A stretch of 64,000 bases of DNA. Origin: Vampirovibrio sp. Its GTDB lineage: Bacteria; Cyanobacteriota; Vampirovibrionia; Vampirovibrionales; JAJTHC01. This document shows positions 51,450-60,349 of the stretch, one piece after another. The stretch spans positions 496,001 to 560,000 of the forward strand of contig JACEUU010000003.1 of assembly GCA_024998755.1 (NCBI GenBank). The letters run 5' to 3'. Under the pieces are notes generated by a model. That model saw only the letters and a program-made list of their open reading frames with translations. It searched no databases and had not been told where the DNA came from. The position numbers and the translations under genes are program-made. Within the stretch, counting starts at the first letter, position 1, and each line of letters starts with the position of its first letter.

Positions 51450-53570
51450 CTACGCTCCTTCGGGCATGTTGATGCTATCGACGGCTTGCACTTTCACATC
51501 AGGGATGAGTTCACTGTAAGAAAGCACGGTAATCATCGGCAAATGCCTATCTAACAGCTGATACAACGGCAACCGAATCCGAGGCGAACATAAAATGACC
51601 GGCACCCGCCCATAATGCTGCTGCACCAAGCGAAGCGAATCGTTCACCGCTTCAATCAACTGCTGAACCTGCAAAGGGTTCAACAAAAACATCGTACCCA
51701 GTTCCGTGCGTTGACAAGCTTCATCCAACACCTGCTCCCACTGATTCGATAACGTAACCGCCACGAGCGACTTCGCCTTATCCGCATGAGAAATACAAAT
51801 TTGCCGCCCCAACGAAGCCCGCAACCGCTCCGAAAGCACATCGGGTTCTCGGGAAAATCTTGCATAATCACTCAAGCGTTCAAAAATAAACTGAATATCT
51901 TTAATCGAAACCTTTTCCCGAGTTAAATTAACAAACACCTTGCGTAAATCGTTGGGGGTCAACATACCGGGCACGAGTTCTTGAATGACGGAAGGATCAG
52001 ATTGTTTCATCAATTCCATCAACTTGAGTACATCCATTTTAGACATAATATCGTCCACGTATTTAATCGATATTTCTTGCAAATGGGCGATGACCGCATC
52101 GGTAGCTTCTACAGCTTGTGCTTGCAATTCAGGCGGAATATCATTAGGGTCTAACCAATAAGCTTCCGTATTATAAGTAGGGTCAACGTCTTTAATAACC
52201 GTTTCAGGCGGTTCGGGCTGATAGGCTTGATAATACGAGGCTAAAATCATGAATTTACCGGGGTAAACCCTGCCTGTTGCTACTGGGTTACCCCGAATAG
52301 ACAGCATATATTCATGGGCTTCAAGGGTGTTACTATCCATAATACGAATGTTGGGAAGAATGTAGCCTAGTTCATCGGTCAATCTTGTTCGTAAGCCGGC
52401 AATTTTCCCCAGCAACTGCCCGTCTTGTTCAGGGTCTGCAATTTGTAGCAAGTTACCCCCCACTTGCAAGCTAAGCGAATCAACCCCCATGCGTTCGTAC
52501 ATCCGGTTAGGATCAATCATTTGTTGCATATTTTGTTGCACTTGGTCTAGTTCGCCCAATTGTTGTTGCACATCCGTCGTTAAGAAAACGCTAAAGGCTA
52601 CACCGCCAATAATGGCTGCAAAAATGGTGAATGCCCACCACGGCAACCCTGTAACAGAAGAGGAAACGGCAATAACCAGCAAAAACAGAGCTGCAAAAAT
52701 CAAGCCATAGGGTTTTGCTTGAAATTGTGCAAATAAATCTTGAGCCAAACTATCTGAAACCGAGGTGGTACGAGTCATGGTAATACCAATAGCCACCGCC
52801 ATTAACAAGGCTGGTAATTGTTGAGTCAAACCATCCCCAATAGTTAAAATAGTGTACTTATTAAGGGCTTCCATTAAAGGGAGTCCTTTTTGAAGCACCC
52901 CTATGGCGAACCCCCCGACAATGTTAATAACCGTGATGATGATACCTGCGATAGAATCCCCTTTAACGAATTTCATCGCTCCATCCATCGAACCTAGCAA
53001 AGCACTTTCTCGTTGCAAATCTTCTCGTTTGCTTTTAGCTTCATCAGGACCGATTAATCCTGCATTCAAGTCAGAATCAATCGTCATTTGCTTACCAGGC
53101 ATGGCATCTAGTGCAAACCTTGCCCCAACTTCCGCAACCCGTTCGGATCCCTTGGTAATAACCATAAATTGAACCAAGGTAATAATACTATAGATAATAA
53201 CCCCAACAATGAGGTTACCCCCTGTAACGAAATGCCCGAAGGCTTCAATCATTTCGCCTGCGTGTCCGTTGGCTAAAATGGCTCGGGTTGAGGCAATCCC
53301 TAAGGCGAGGCGGAATAAGGTTGCCATTAGAATCAACGAAGGATAAGCAGCAATATCTAGTGGTTTTCTAACATAAAGAGACATCATTAGCAGCACAACG
53401 CCTAGGCTGATGTTGAAGCTAACAGAGAAATCGATAAACCAATCAGGTAGGGGTACAAGAATAATGGCGATTAACACCAAAATACCCGCCCCTAGCAGTA
53501 ATTCGCTAATGGGCGGTATGGCAAAGGCGGTGCTTTTAGCAGGAGGAGCTGCCATCATCATCATCATCAT
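51450..53570 (-). CDS. flhA: Flagellar export gate protein FlhA
   Basis: A 706-residue FlhA/SctV protein, core of the flagellar type III export gate. About eight membrane helices lie in residues 20-330, with the cytoplasmic FHIPEP loop (RFALDAMPGKQMTIDSDLNA, then GLIGPDEAKSKRE) near 150-185. The C-terminal cytoplasmic domain (about 350-700) forms the nonameric docking ring. Six ATG codons in a row (53570-53553) open the frame and are preceded by CACCCTAAACCCCC, with no Shine-Dalgarno at all. A role in an injectisome instead of a flagellum is less likely given fliF and fliH upstream. Confidence 0.95.
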   Translation of the reverse strand: MMMMMMAAPPAKSTAFAIPPISELLLGAGILVLIAIILVPLPDWFIDFSVSFNISLGVVLLMMSLYVRKPLDIAAYPSLILMATLFRLALGIASTRAILANGHAGEMIEAFGHFVTGGNLIVGVIIYSIITLVQFMVITKGSERVAEVGARFALDAMPGKQMTIDSDLNAGLIGPDEAKSKREDLQRESALLGSMDGAMKFVKGDSIAGIIITVINIVGGFAIGVLQKGLPLMEALNKYTILTIGDGLTQQLPALLMAVAIGITMTRTTSVSDSLAQDLFAQFQAKPYGLIFAALFLLVIAVSSSVTGLPWWAFTIFAAIIGGVAFSVFLTTDVQQQLGELDQVQQNMQQMIDPNRMYERMGVDSLSLQVGGNLLQIADPEQDGQLLGKIAGLRTRLTDELGYILPNIRIMDSNTLEAHEYMLSIRGNPVATGRVYPGKFMILASYYQAYQPEPPETVIKDVDPTYNTEAYWLDPNDIPPELQAQAVEATDAVIAHLQEISIKYVDDIMSKMDVLKLMELMKQSDPSVIQELVPGMLTPNDLRKVFVNLTREKVSIKDIQFIFERLSDYARFSREPDVLSERLRASLGRQICISHADKAKSLVAVTLSNQWEQVLDEACQRTELGTMFLLNPLQVQQLIEAVNDSLRLVQQHYGRVPVILCSPRIRLPLYQLLDRHLPMITVLSYSELIPDVKVQAVDSINMPEGA

Positions 53571-53715
53571 GGGGGTTTAGGGTGGGTTCTCTTTCTTTTT
53601 TGTTCAGATGACTGGCTTGTTTAGACTGCTATGGGTTCATCATTCTCTCAAAAAAACGATACTAATTATAAAAAAGCTAAAAAAGAGTCAAAGAATGTTA
53701 TTTTATTCCATAAAC

Positions 53716-54627
53716 TTAATGTTTGAAGCCCCAATTGGCATCGTCATCATCATCTATGGCGTTAGGTAGGGGCTTGTTAGAAGACGGGGCTTTTTCTGGT
53801 AAGCCCAACAACTTACGCACAGTTTTCAATTGTGTATGAAAATTGGCATCAATTTGCCCACCCGCCGTTTCCAATACACAACTACCTTGTGCAACAGACC
53901 CATCTTCTTCGACTAGTATATCTCTATCATTCATTCGCCATGAAGGGTGGCGTTCAATCTCATCTTTTAACAGGGCAACTTCCGCTGGGTTCACCTTAAA
54001 TACCACTGTTTTTTGTGTTCGGTCTACTTTACTGAGCAAGTCTTTAGCGATGGCAATTAACAACGTTTTATCACACGCCACTTCGGTTTTAATTATTTTT
54101 TCCGCAATTTCAATGGCAATCGGCACAATTTGTTCCACGCTATTAGCTAAGGCTTGTTGATGAGCGGTTTGCAAATTTTCCAATAGTTCCCAAATACCGT
54201 CTAATGACTTTTCCGCTTGGCGTAAGCCTTCTTGAAACCCAGCTTCACGGGCTTGTTCTTTAATGTAATGAGCTTCAGTTTTGGCTTGTTCTAACAAGCT
54301 TAAATCTTCCCCTCTCCGAATAGGGCGAGGGTCTCCTCGCCTATCAGGGGCTTGCCCGCTGGCAATAGTCGTTTCGTCCCACACCAAACTTTGCAAAAAA
54401 GGGTCTTCTAATTCTGGTGGTTGCTCATAGTATTCCACGGGCATTTCAACAGCGTGCTGAACAGCCCCACCTAGTACAGCATTGGTAACCCAAGCGGGTT
54501 GTGTTTCGGCTGGCAATGGAGGCACTTGCGGTTGCGGTTGCGGACGAGACGATTGCACGGGTCGATTTTGCACTTGCTGCTGCTGTTGTTGGCTTAACGG
54601 ATGATACCCTTTTTTAATGACTGCCAC
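53716..54627 (-). CDS. fliH: Flagellar assembly protein FliH
   Basis: A 303-residue FliH/SctL family protein, the stator that binds the export ATPase FliI. The N-terminal 100 residues are Gln/Pro-rich and disordered, followed by a helical segment (EQAREAGFQEGLRQAEKSLD, with the family's spaced Gly/Ala) and a conserved C-terminal domain (about 165-270: QGSCVLETAGGQIDANF, HTQLKTVRKLLGL). The start is GTG with AGGAGGAT about 9 nt upstream. It lies 6 nt after the unknown gene in the fliG position, so they are translationally coupled. FliI is not in the window. Confidence 0.9.
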   Translation of the reverse strand: MAVIKKGYHPLSQQQQQQVQNRPVQSSRPQPQPQVPPLPAETQPAWVTNAVLGGAVQHAVEMPVEYYEQPPELEDPFLQSLVWDETTIASGQAPDRRGDPRPIRRGEDLSLLEQAKTEAHYIKEQAREAGFQEGLRQAEKSLDGIWELLENLQTAHQQALANSVEQIVPIAIEIAEKIIKTEVACDKTLLIAIAKDLLSKVDRTQKTVVFKVNPAEVALLKDEIERHPSWRMNDRDILVEEDGSVAQGSCVLETAGGQIDANFHTQLKTVRKLLGLPEKAPSSNKPLPNAIDDDDDANWGFKH

Positions 54628-54633
54628 GGCTTA

Positions 54634-55758
54634 TTATCCTCCTCCCACCAGTATGGTTTGAAAATACTGTAGCATACTTTGTTGAAGAGACGATGAAAAC
54701 GGGGCAGATTTTAAGGGTTTATTCGTGGCTAATGCCTTTAGGAATGCTTTAACGGCAGGACGTTCTGCTTGTAGTAGCCCTTCAACTGTTTGCCAACCAC
54801 ACTGTTGTAACAACACTTGCAGTTGGTGTTGAACGTGGTTTTGCTGAAACGCAGGTAGTTCTTTTTGGGTGTTAATACTTTGCGTTAAGGAATTTAATGC
54901 TTCCACAACGGCTTCCATTTGCCGTTCTTGCATAACGGCTTGGGGGTTCATGTAGTGTACAATCCACTGCTGTTGTTCTACGGGGAATTTTGCCAGCCAA
55001 GTGCGTTGATTTTCATCGTGTTGGGTGGTTAAAAACAGACCCAACGCTGCCAATTTAGTGAGTAATTTTTCTTGTCTATCATCAATAACAGGCATGGGTG
55101 GATTAGGGTAGCTAGGGTATGCTACAGGCTGATGAGTAGTGGCTACAGGGTCTGCCCACTCCTGAGAAACAGCGTCTTCTGTCGAAAAAGAGGCCGATTG
55201 TTCTTCTGCAATCGCTTCTTGTTGAGATTGATACGTAGCCAACGCTGTAGCAGACCCTTTTTCGTTGGCTTGATGAGTAATACGCCCATATTCCCGTTCA
55301 TACAATTGCCAATGGTGGGAAAGCAACCCTTCGGCGGTTTGTTGCATCCACTGAGTTTGTTGTTTATCGTTAAATGCCATCTCTGGCGTTAATTCTTGCC
55401 CAATGGTGGTTGCGGTTATTTGTTTGGCGTTCACAAACAGTTCTTCAGCCAAATTTTGAAGAATGGCTGATTTAGGGTCGCCCGTAATTTTGTATTCCCA
55501 AGCTTTAATACTGGCGTGTGTAATACCCGTTAAAAATAAATGCACTACTTGCAAACACTGGGCTTGGTCAAACGGAATAAGGGGTTCACCTTCTACGGGG
55601 CGAAAGCCTTGTTCCTGTTCCAGCAACCCCATGGCAATATGGGCAATTTGCCTACCAATGTTAGATGATAAGGTTACTTCATCTGCGGGTAAACGTTTGC
55701 CAATAAGGGCATTTTCCAGTTTGTCAATTTCTGAATCTAAAAAATCCGTGGCGTTCAT
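54634..55758 (-). CDS. Unknown protein in the fliG position
   Basis: A 374-residue protein between fliF and fliH, exactly where fliG normally lies, but without recognisable FliG features: no EHPQ-like motif and no charged torque helix. The N-terminal half is helical (QIAHIAMGLLEQEQGF). A polar Pro/Ser-rich linker covers about 180-235. The C-terminal half has KLLTKLAALGLFLTTQ and FPVEQQQWIVHYMNP, which could be a highly diverged switch-protein domain. It is either a divergent FliG or a different protein taking its place. The start is the ATG 13 nt after the fliF stop; a TTG two codons earlier is in frame. Confidence 0.65.
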   Translation of the reverse strand: MNATDFLDSEIDKLENALIGKRLPADEVTLSSNIGRQIAHIAMGLLEQEQGFRPVEGEPLIPFDQAQCLQVVHLFLTGITHASIKAWEYKITGDPKSAILQNLAEELFVNAKQITATTIGQELTPEMAFNDKQQTQWMQQTAEGLLSHHWQLYEREYGRITHQANEKGSATALATYQSQQEAIAEEQSASFSTEDAVSQEWADPVATTHQPVAYPSYPNPPMPVIDDRQEKLLTKLAALGLFLTTQHDENQRTWLAKFPVEQQQWIVHYMNPQAVMQERQMEAVVEALNSLTQSINTQKELPAFQQNHVQHQLQVLLQQCGWQTVEGLLQAERPAVKAFLKALATNKPLKSAPFSSSLQQSMLQYFQTILVGGG

Positions 55759-55770
55759 AGGCAATAAGGT

Positions 55771-57525
55771 CTAACTGCTTTCTAGCCATGCGTCTAAATT
55801 AACTTGGCTAGGGTCTACACTGCTAGTGGTAGCACCTTGTTGCATACTTTTATTAAGTTGTTGCAACGTTGCCTGCAATTTTTCCGCATTTTGCCCTTGG
55901 GCTTGTTGCAGTAACGCCTGTTGCTGTTGCTGCTGCTGAATTAACTGCTGATTCACCTGTTCCTGATACCGCAATTGGTCTTGCGTTTGTTGGGTGGCAG
56001 TGCGTAACTCAGTCACTTCATTCAATGTGGCTTGTAAATCTGAAGCCGTTTTGTCTGATTTTCCGGCTGTACCCATCAACAACATAATAGCAATAACCGC
56101 TAACACGGTAATGGTCATCCATGGTAACCAAGCTAGTAAACTATTGGTTGCGTTGGCATCTAACCCGGGTAACATAAACGAGCCCGTTTCCACTGTGGGT
56201 TCGGGCAAGCTTTCAGTTGCTGCCATAGGGGTGGGGGCTTGGAAATCTGTTTTAGCGATACTAACATTTTCGGGCATCACCTTTGGGCTAGCTGCGTGGG
56301 CAATTAACGCTTGTAAATCCGCAGGGGGAATATTGGGGAAGTGGTCATCATCTACTGTTACAGCAATAGAAATTTCTTCTAACATACCGGGCAGGCTGGT
56401 TTCCACCCATTGGGTTTTACCGTTATTATAAGCCACTTCTGTGCCTTCCCGTTTGTAGCCATCATCACCAGTATTACTACTTTCCTTACCCATCATGCTT
56501 GAAGCCATCCCATCAAGGGCTACTTTACTATCCAATTCGGGGGGCAGAAAGCTACTAACTGGCCCAGAAGCACTCATTTTACTATTACTACCACCTTCTC
56601 CACCACCAGACCCTAGCCGTTCGGTAAAGCGTTGTTTGGTTGAAATGGCGGATTTATCCGTATCAAAACTTTGCACCATCGTTTCGCGGGGCGATTCCCT
56701 CAACAAGGTGCTAACGGTTACCACATAGTGGTTTACACCAATTAACTTGTCCAACTGGGCTTGAATTTTTTGCTTCATGTACTGGTCTTGTTCTTCAATT
56801 TTATCTTGCATTTCCATAGTGCCGTTTAACACACTATTATAAGTGTTACCGTTGGTATCGCTTAATGCAACGTGTTTAGCATCTAACCCTTGAATAGCAC
56901 CAACAGATAAGTTAATAATAGCACGCACCTTATCACGGGTTAAACGGTCATCTGGCGGTAAGGTTACTTGAATAGAAACGCTAGGCTTGCTGGCCTCCGT
57001 ACTAAAAACACTATTATCAGCCACAGAAATTTTAACCGCTACATCTTCAATAGGCGACATTTTTCTGATAATTCTCGCCAGTTCCCCTTGTTGAGCCCGT
57101 ACCAATTTAATACGTTTTTCATCCGGCGAAGCCATCATATCGCTAGAATCAAAGGTTTCCATGCCAATGTGCCCGTCCATCAAACCTGAACTCACCATGC
57201 CTAGCACCGCTCTATCACGGTCATTGAGGGTGGCTTCTTTATCAAACAACAACGATACTTTACCCCCTGTACCGGGCTCGGTATCTAACCGAATACCTTG
57301 TCTTGCTAAAATAGCTTGAATTTCCAACGCTTTGCCTGAAGAAATATCCCCTGCTAACTTCAACTGGGTAGGTAATAATGGCTTTGCACCGGGGTCTTCT
57401 TTTTTCTTTTCACCGCCACCATTCATAGCAACAACCACAATAAGCACAATAATTAGCAGAAGCCCTGCCCCTACACCAATTAAAACGTTTCTATTTTGTA
57501 GTAAGGCTTGTAGTTGCGGTGGCAC
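55771..57525 (-). CDS. fliF: Flagellar MS-ring protein FliF
   Basis: A 584-residue FliF/YscJ family protein forming the MS ring in the inner membrane. TM1 lies at about residues 12-34 and TM2 at about 470-490. The first ring-building motif domain is near 50-110 (KALEIQAILARQGIRLDTEP). RIIRKMSPIEDVAVKISV near 150 and RDKVRAIINLSVGAIQGLD near 200 are typical. A long periplasmic loop follows, and the cytoplasmic tail is Gln-rich. The C-terminal FliG-binding end (LDAWLESS) is short. The start is GTG with GGGGAG about 13 nt upstream. Confidence 0.92.
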   Translation of the reverse strand: MPPQLQALLQNRNVLIGVGAGLLLIIVLIVVVAMNGGGEKKKEDPGAKPLLPTQLKLAGDISSGKALEIQAILARQGIRLDTEPGTGGKVSLLFDKEATLNDRDRAVLGMVSSGLMDGHIGMETFDSSDMMASPDEKRIKLVRAQQGELARIIRKMSPIEDVAVKISVADNSVFSTEASKPSVSIQVTLPPDDRLTRDKVRAIINLSVGAIQGLDAKHVALSDTNGNTYNSVLNGTMEMQDKIEEQDQYMKQKIQAQLDKLIGVNHYVVTVSTLLRESPRETMVQSFDTDKSAISTKQRFTERLGSGGGEGGSNSKMSASGPVSSFLPPELDSKVALDGMASSMMGKESSNTGDDGYKREGTEVAYNNGKTQWVETSLPGMLEEISIAVTVDDDHFPNIPPADLQALIAHAASPKVMPENVSIAKTDFQAPTPMAATESLPEPTVETGSFMLPGLDANATNSLLAWLPWMTITVLAVIAIMLLMGTAGKSDKTASDLQATLNEVTELRTATQQTQDQLRYQEQVNQQLIQQQQQQQALLQQAQGQNAEKLQATLQQLNKSMQQGATTSSVDPSQVNLDAWLESS

Positions 57526-57950
57526 GGCAAGTAAATTCTCCCCTCAAGGAACTATAAAATCAACTATTTTACTAAGTATTGTATAACCAGTTTAGAAGAT
57601 TTTTGGGCTAAATCACGTCCACCAAACAACCGAGCTTATCGTGAACAAGATAAAGTTAGTAGGGCTACACCCACCAGTAAGTTTCTACACAACAAGAAAT
57701 ATGTAGCAAGTTTATGTATTTTAAATAACTCATCTTAAGATTCATAGTATTTTCACATAGTTTCTGATAGTGTTAATGGCACATACTATCTATAAAATGA
57801 TAACGTTCTTTTAGGAGTTAATTTCACCTTATAATTAACGGAAAGCAGTAGCCGTAGTGTTATACCTATCGCTTTTTGATTTGAATGTAACTAGCCTTAG
57901 TATGTTTTAGCAACTCTCACTCACTACAAACAACAAAAAAAGGAACAATA
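57526..57950. other. 425-bp divergent intergenic region
   Basis: AT-rich DNA between fliF and the second RTX gene. No further gene, repeat or strong promoter pair is recognised beyond the AAAGGAA ribosome site of the RTX gene. Confidence 0.5.
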
Positions 57951-58844
57951 ATGATGATTATTGGCGACTCTACAAGTATCCTTAAACAACAGCTTTTTGG
58001 TACAGACCTTAGCGATTTAATTCGTGGTGGTTTGAACAATGACTTTTTAATTGGCAATGATGGTGCTGATACTATTTTTGGCGGTGCTGGTACTGATTTA
58101 ATCCGCGGTGGTGCAGGTAACGACTTTCTGTATGGCGGAGACGATGCCGACACCGTTGACGGTGGAACAGGTAATGACAGATTATCTGGCGATGCTGGTA
58201 ACGATTTTCTTAACGGCGAAGAAGGTAACGATACCTTATTTGGCGGAACAGGTAACGATATTTTGCGTGGCGATGCCGGTGAAGACTCCCTTTACGGCGA
58301 TGAAGGTAACGACACACTAATTGGTGGTATTGGTCGTGATTCTTTATTCGGTGGCGTTGGTAACGACCGTTTAGACGGTGGCGATGGCAACGATATTTTA
58401 GACGGTGGCGACGGTAGAGACGTGCTACTAGGTGGCAATAATGAAGACAGATTGGTTGGCGGTTTAGGCAACGATATTTTAGATGGTGGCGATGGCAAAG
58501 ACAGACTCATTGGCGGATTGGGTAACGATACGCTAACTGGTGGTTTAGGTAATGACATCTTTCAACTATTAGACGTAACCGCTGGTAGTTTCCCAACCAT
58601 TGGTTTAAGCAATGACATCGTTACTGATTTTACTATTGGCGATAGAGTATTCTTTACCCTTGCTAATGATGTGGCTACCACAGCTTCCGTTTCTTTTGAT
58701 GCCGTTGTTACTTCCTTCTTAGGTATTGATATTGGTGCAGATGGTACGGTTGACTTTGGTGCTACCTTGTTAGGTTATGCAGATGGCTTTACAACCACTT
58801 CTGTTGCAACCGCTTTGGGTACTGAATGGACGATTGCTGCTTAA
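57951..58844 (+). CDS. RTX-type calcium-binding repeat protein (297 aa)
   Basis: A repeat-dominated exported-type protein: about twenty GGxGxDxUx units (for example GGTGNDRLSG, GGIGRDSLFG, GGDGNDILDG) over residues 20-205, then about 90 residues of an acidic, beta-rich tail with C-terminal VATALGTEWTIAA, consistent with a type I secretion signal. No enzyme domain. It is shorter in non-repeat parts than the protein at 5335-6174, and the two tails differ, so they may be separate surface or adhesion proteins. AAAGGAA precedes a double ATG. A strong terminator follows. Confidence 0.92.
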   Translation: MMIIGDSTSILKQQLFGTDLSDLIRGGLNNDFLIGNDGADTIFGGAGTDLIRGGAGNDFLYGGDDADTVDGGTGNDRLSGDAGNDFLNGEEGNDTLFGGTGNDILRGDAGEDSLYGDEGNDTLIGGIGRDSLFGGVGNDRLDGGDGNDILDGGDGRDVLLGGNNEDRLVGGLGNDILDGGDGKDRLIGGLGNDTLTGGLGNDIFQLLDVTAGSFPTIGLSNDIVTDFTIGDRVFFTLANDVATTASVSFDAVVTSFLGIDIGADGTVDFGATLLGYADGFTTTSVATALGTEWTIAA

Positions 58845-58901
58845 CCATTAGTGGTGGACGTAGTTTAGGTTTTTAAAAAGCTAAACCATTTATATCAACC
58901 C

Positions 58902-58942
58902 TATCCGCTAGTTTACTTTGTGTGAACTAGCGGATATTTTTT
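58902..58942 (+). terminator. Rho-independent terminator after the RTX gene
   Basis: TATCCGCTAGTTTAC (58902-58916) pairs with GTGAACTAGCGGATA (58922-58936), followed by TTTTTT. Confidence 0.93.
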
Positions 58943-58949
58943 GTTTTGA

Positions 58950-59002
58950 CATCAAAAAAGAAAAAAGGATGAGTCGTTTCTTAATTAAAGAACGATCATC
59001 CT
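58950..59002 (-). terminator. Rho-independent terminator of the formyltransferase gene
   Basis: AGGATGAGTCGTTTCTT (58966-58982) pairs imperfectly with AAGAACGATCATCCT (58988-59002). On the minus strand it is followed by TTTTTTCTTTTTT. It lies about 145 nt past the stop; the intervening 59003-59147 shows nothing else. Confidence 0.8.
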
Positions 59003-59147
59003 GAGTGAATAGGGTAATGTTTAGAGAAGAAGATAAAGAATTAGAAAAAAATGATGCTAATTCCTTAACCAATACTCATATATTAGCAGACTCAAAAGAA
59101 AATAGAATCATTTATTTGTAGATTAACGTAACTTCGTAGTAGTTTTA

Positions 59148-60257
59148 CTAAAAAGCAAGGACTTTTGTGCCTATAGGTAACTGAATGGGCAATAGCAACT
59201 TGGTTAAGGCTTCAGGTAATGGGGCATCAAAATTTTGGTTTTGAAAGAGACGTAACCCTTTACAACGCAATAATACATGGGGGTCATTCGTACTTAGCAA
59301 TAGCCCTTGGGTAGGGTCTAATTGCAGTAAAACCCCAGCGGGTACTCTGTAAGCCGTCAGCGTATTGGTTTCTAACGTAATTTTTTCACACAATACAGCT
59401 ACTTGGTTCTCAAAAAACAAGCAACCAAAACACCACGGCTGTAACGCTCTACCTTGCCGTTCTAAATAGTCTGGCGGGGCTTGAATAACATTGAGCCAAG
59501 GGTAAGAAATTTGCTTCAAGGTGTGAGTACTGGCTTGTGTTTCATATTGTACTTGAGGTGTTAAGCCAGTTTCACTCTGTAAGCCTACTATCAAGTCTTG
59601 CACCGCTTCTTCTGCCACAGTGGCACATTTCTTCCGCACACTACCGCCTGTATCTAAAGCATTTAATGGTGTGGAAGCCTGGTAAACGACTTCACCTGCA
59701 TCTAAAGCCGGTGCCATTACATGGAAGCTAACCCCTGTTTCGGCATCGTTAGCTAAAATAGCGGCGATATAAGGATTTGCTCCCCGATGTTTCGGCAATA
59801 AGGAAGGATGACAATTGAGCAATAGCCGTTTAGAAGCCTGCTGGCTAGTAATAAACGGTTCTTTCAGAATTTCTCCCCAAGAACTAACCAGCACCAAGTC
59901 TGGCTCATAGCGTTCTAGCACTTCTACAGAAAAGCGAGCGTCCTGTAGCCCTTTAAAGCGGGTAAACTGACGAATTTTTTGTTGTCGTAAAAACCGCTGA
60001 AATGCAATGGCTTCATCGGTTTGGTGCCTATCTGCTTTAGCACAAGCCCGTTCATTCCAATCAAACACGCCTAGTAGAACCATCTTGTTTTGCTTAGCCA
60101 GCTTCAGCAAACCTTTAAGCGTACCAAGCCCTAATTCCCCATAACCACAAAGTAGCACCTTAATTGGCTTAACACCTTCTTGTTGATGACCTAACCTAAG
60201 GGGTGTTGTATCCACCTGTGAAGCGGGTGAAAATGGCGACGAAGCTGAAGGAAGCAT
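59148..60257 (-). CDS. Formyltransferase-family protein (Fmt-like)
   Basis: A 369-residue protein with the formyltransferase catalytic domain at about residues 32-235: the motif NCHPSLLPKHRGANP near 150 carries the catalytic Asn and His, and ALDAGEVVYQ near 185 the Asp. The C-terminal domain (about 240-369) is like the Fmt substrate-binding fold but diverged. It could be methionyl-tRNA formyltransferase or a sugar/amine formyltransferase; no def, priA or sugar genes are adjacent. There is an N-terminal extension of about 28 residues with no alternative start. The ATG lacks a clear ribosome site. Confidence 0.82.
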   Translation of the reverse strand: MLPSASSPFSPASQVDTTPLRLGHQQEGVKPIKVLLCGYGELGLGTLKGLLKLAKQNKMVLLGVFDWNERACAKADRHQTDEAIAFQRFLRQQKIRQFTRFKGLQDARFSVEVLERYEPDLVLVSSWGEILKEPFITSQQASKRLLLNCHPSLLPKHRGANPYIAAILANDAETGVSFHVMAPALDAGEVVYQASTPLNALDTGGSVRKKCATVAEEAVQDLIVGLQSETGLTPQVQYETQASTHTLKQISYPWLNVIQAPPDYLERQGRALQPWCFGCLFFENQVAVLCEKITLETNTLTAYRVPAGVLLQLDPTQGLLLSTNDPHVLLRCKGLRLFQNQNFDAPLPEALTKLLLPIQLPIGTKVLAF

Positions 60258-60349
60258 ACTATTGCCCTAACTTATCAATATGATTATGGTCTTAGCTAAT
60301 TGCCACCAGTGATTGTAGTTTAACATGGATGCTAAGATTTATTGAAAAC

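Noticed and set aside
55915-55950. CAG/CTG-rich tracts in fliF and fliH as possible contingency repeats
   Set aside because: They are imperfect Gln-coding stretches within disordered or coiled-coil regions and keep frame; ordinary low complexity.
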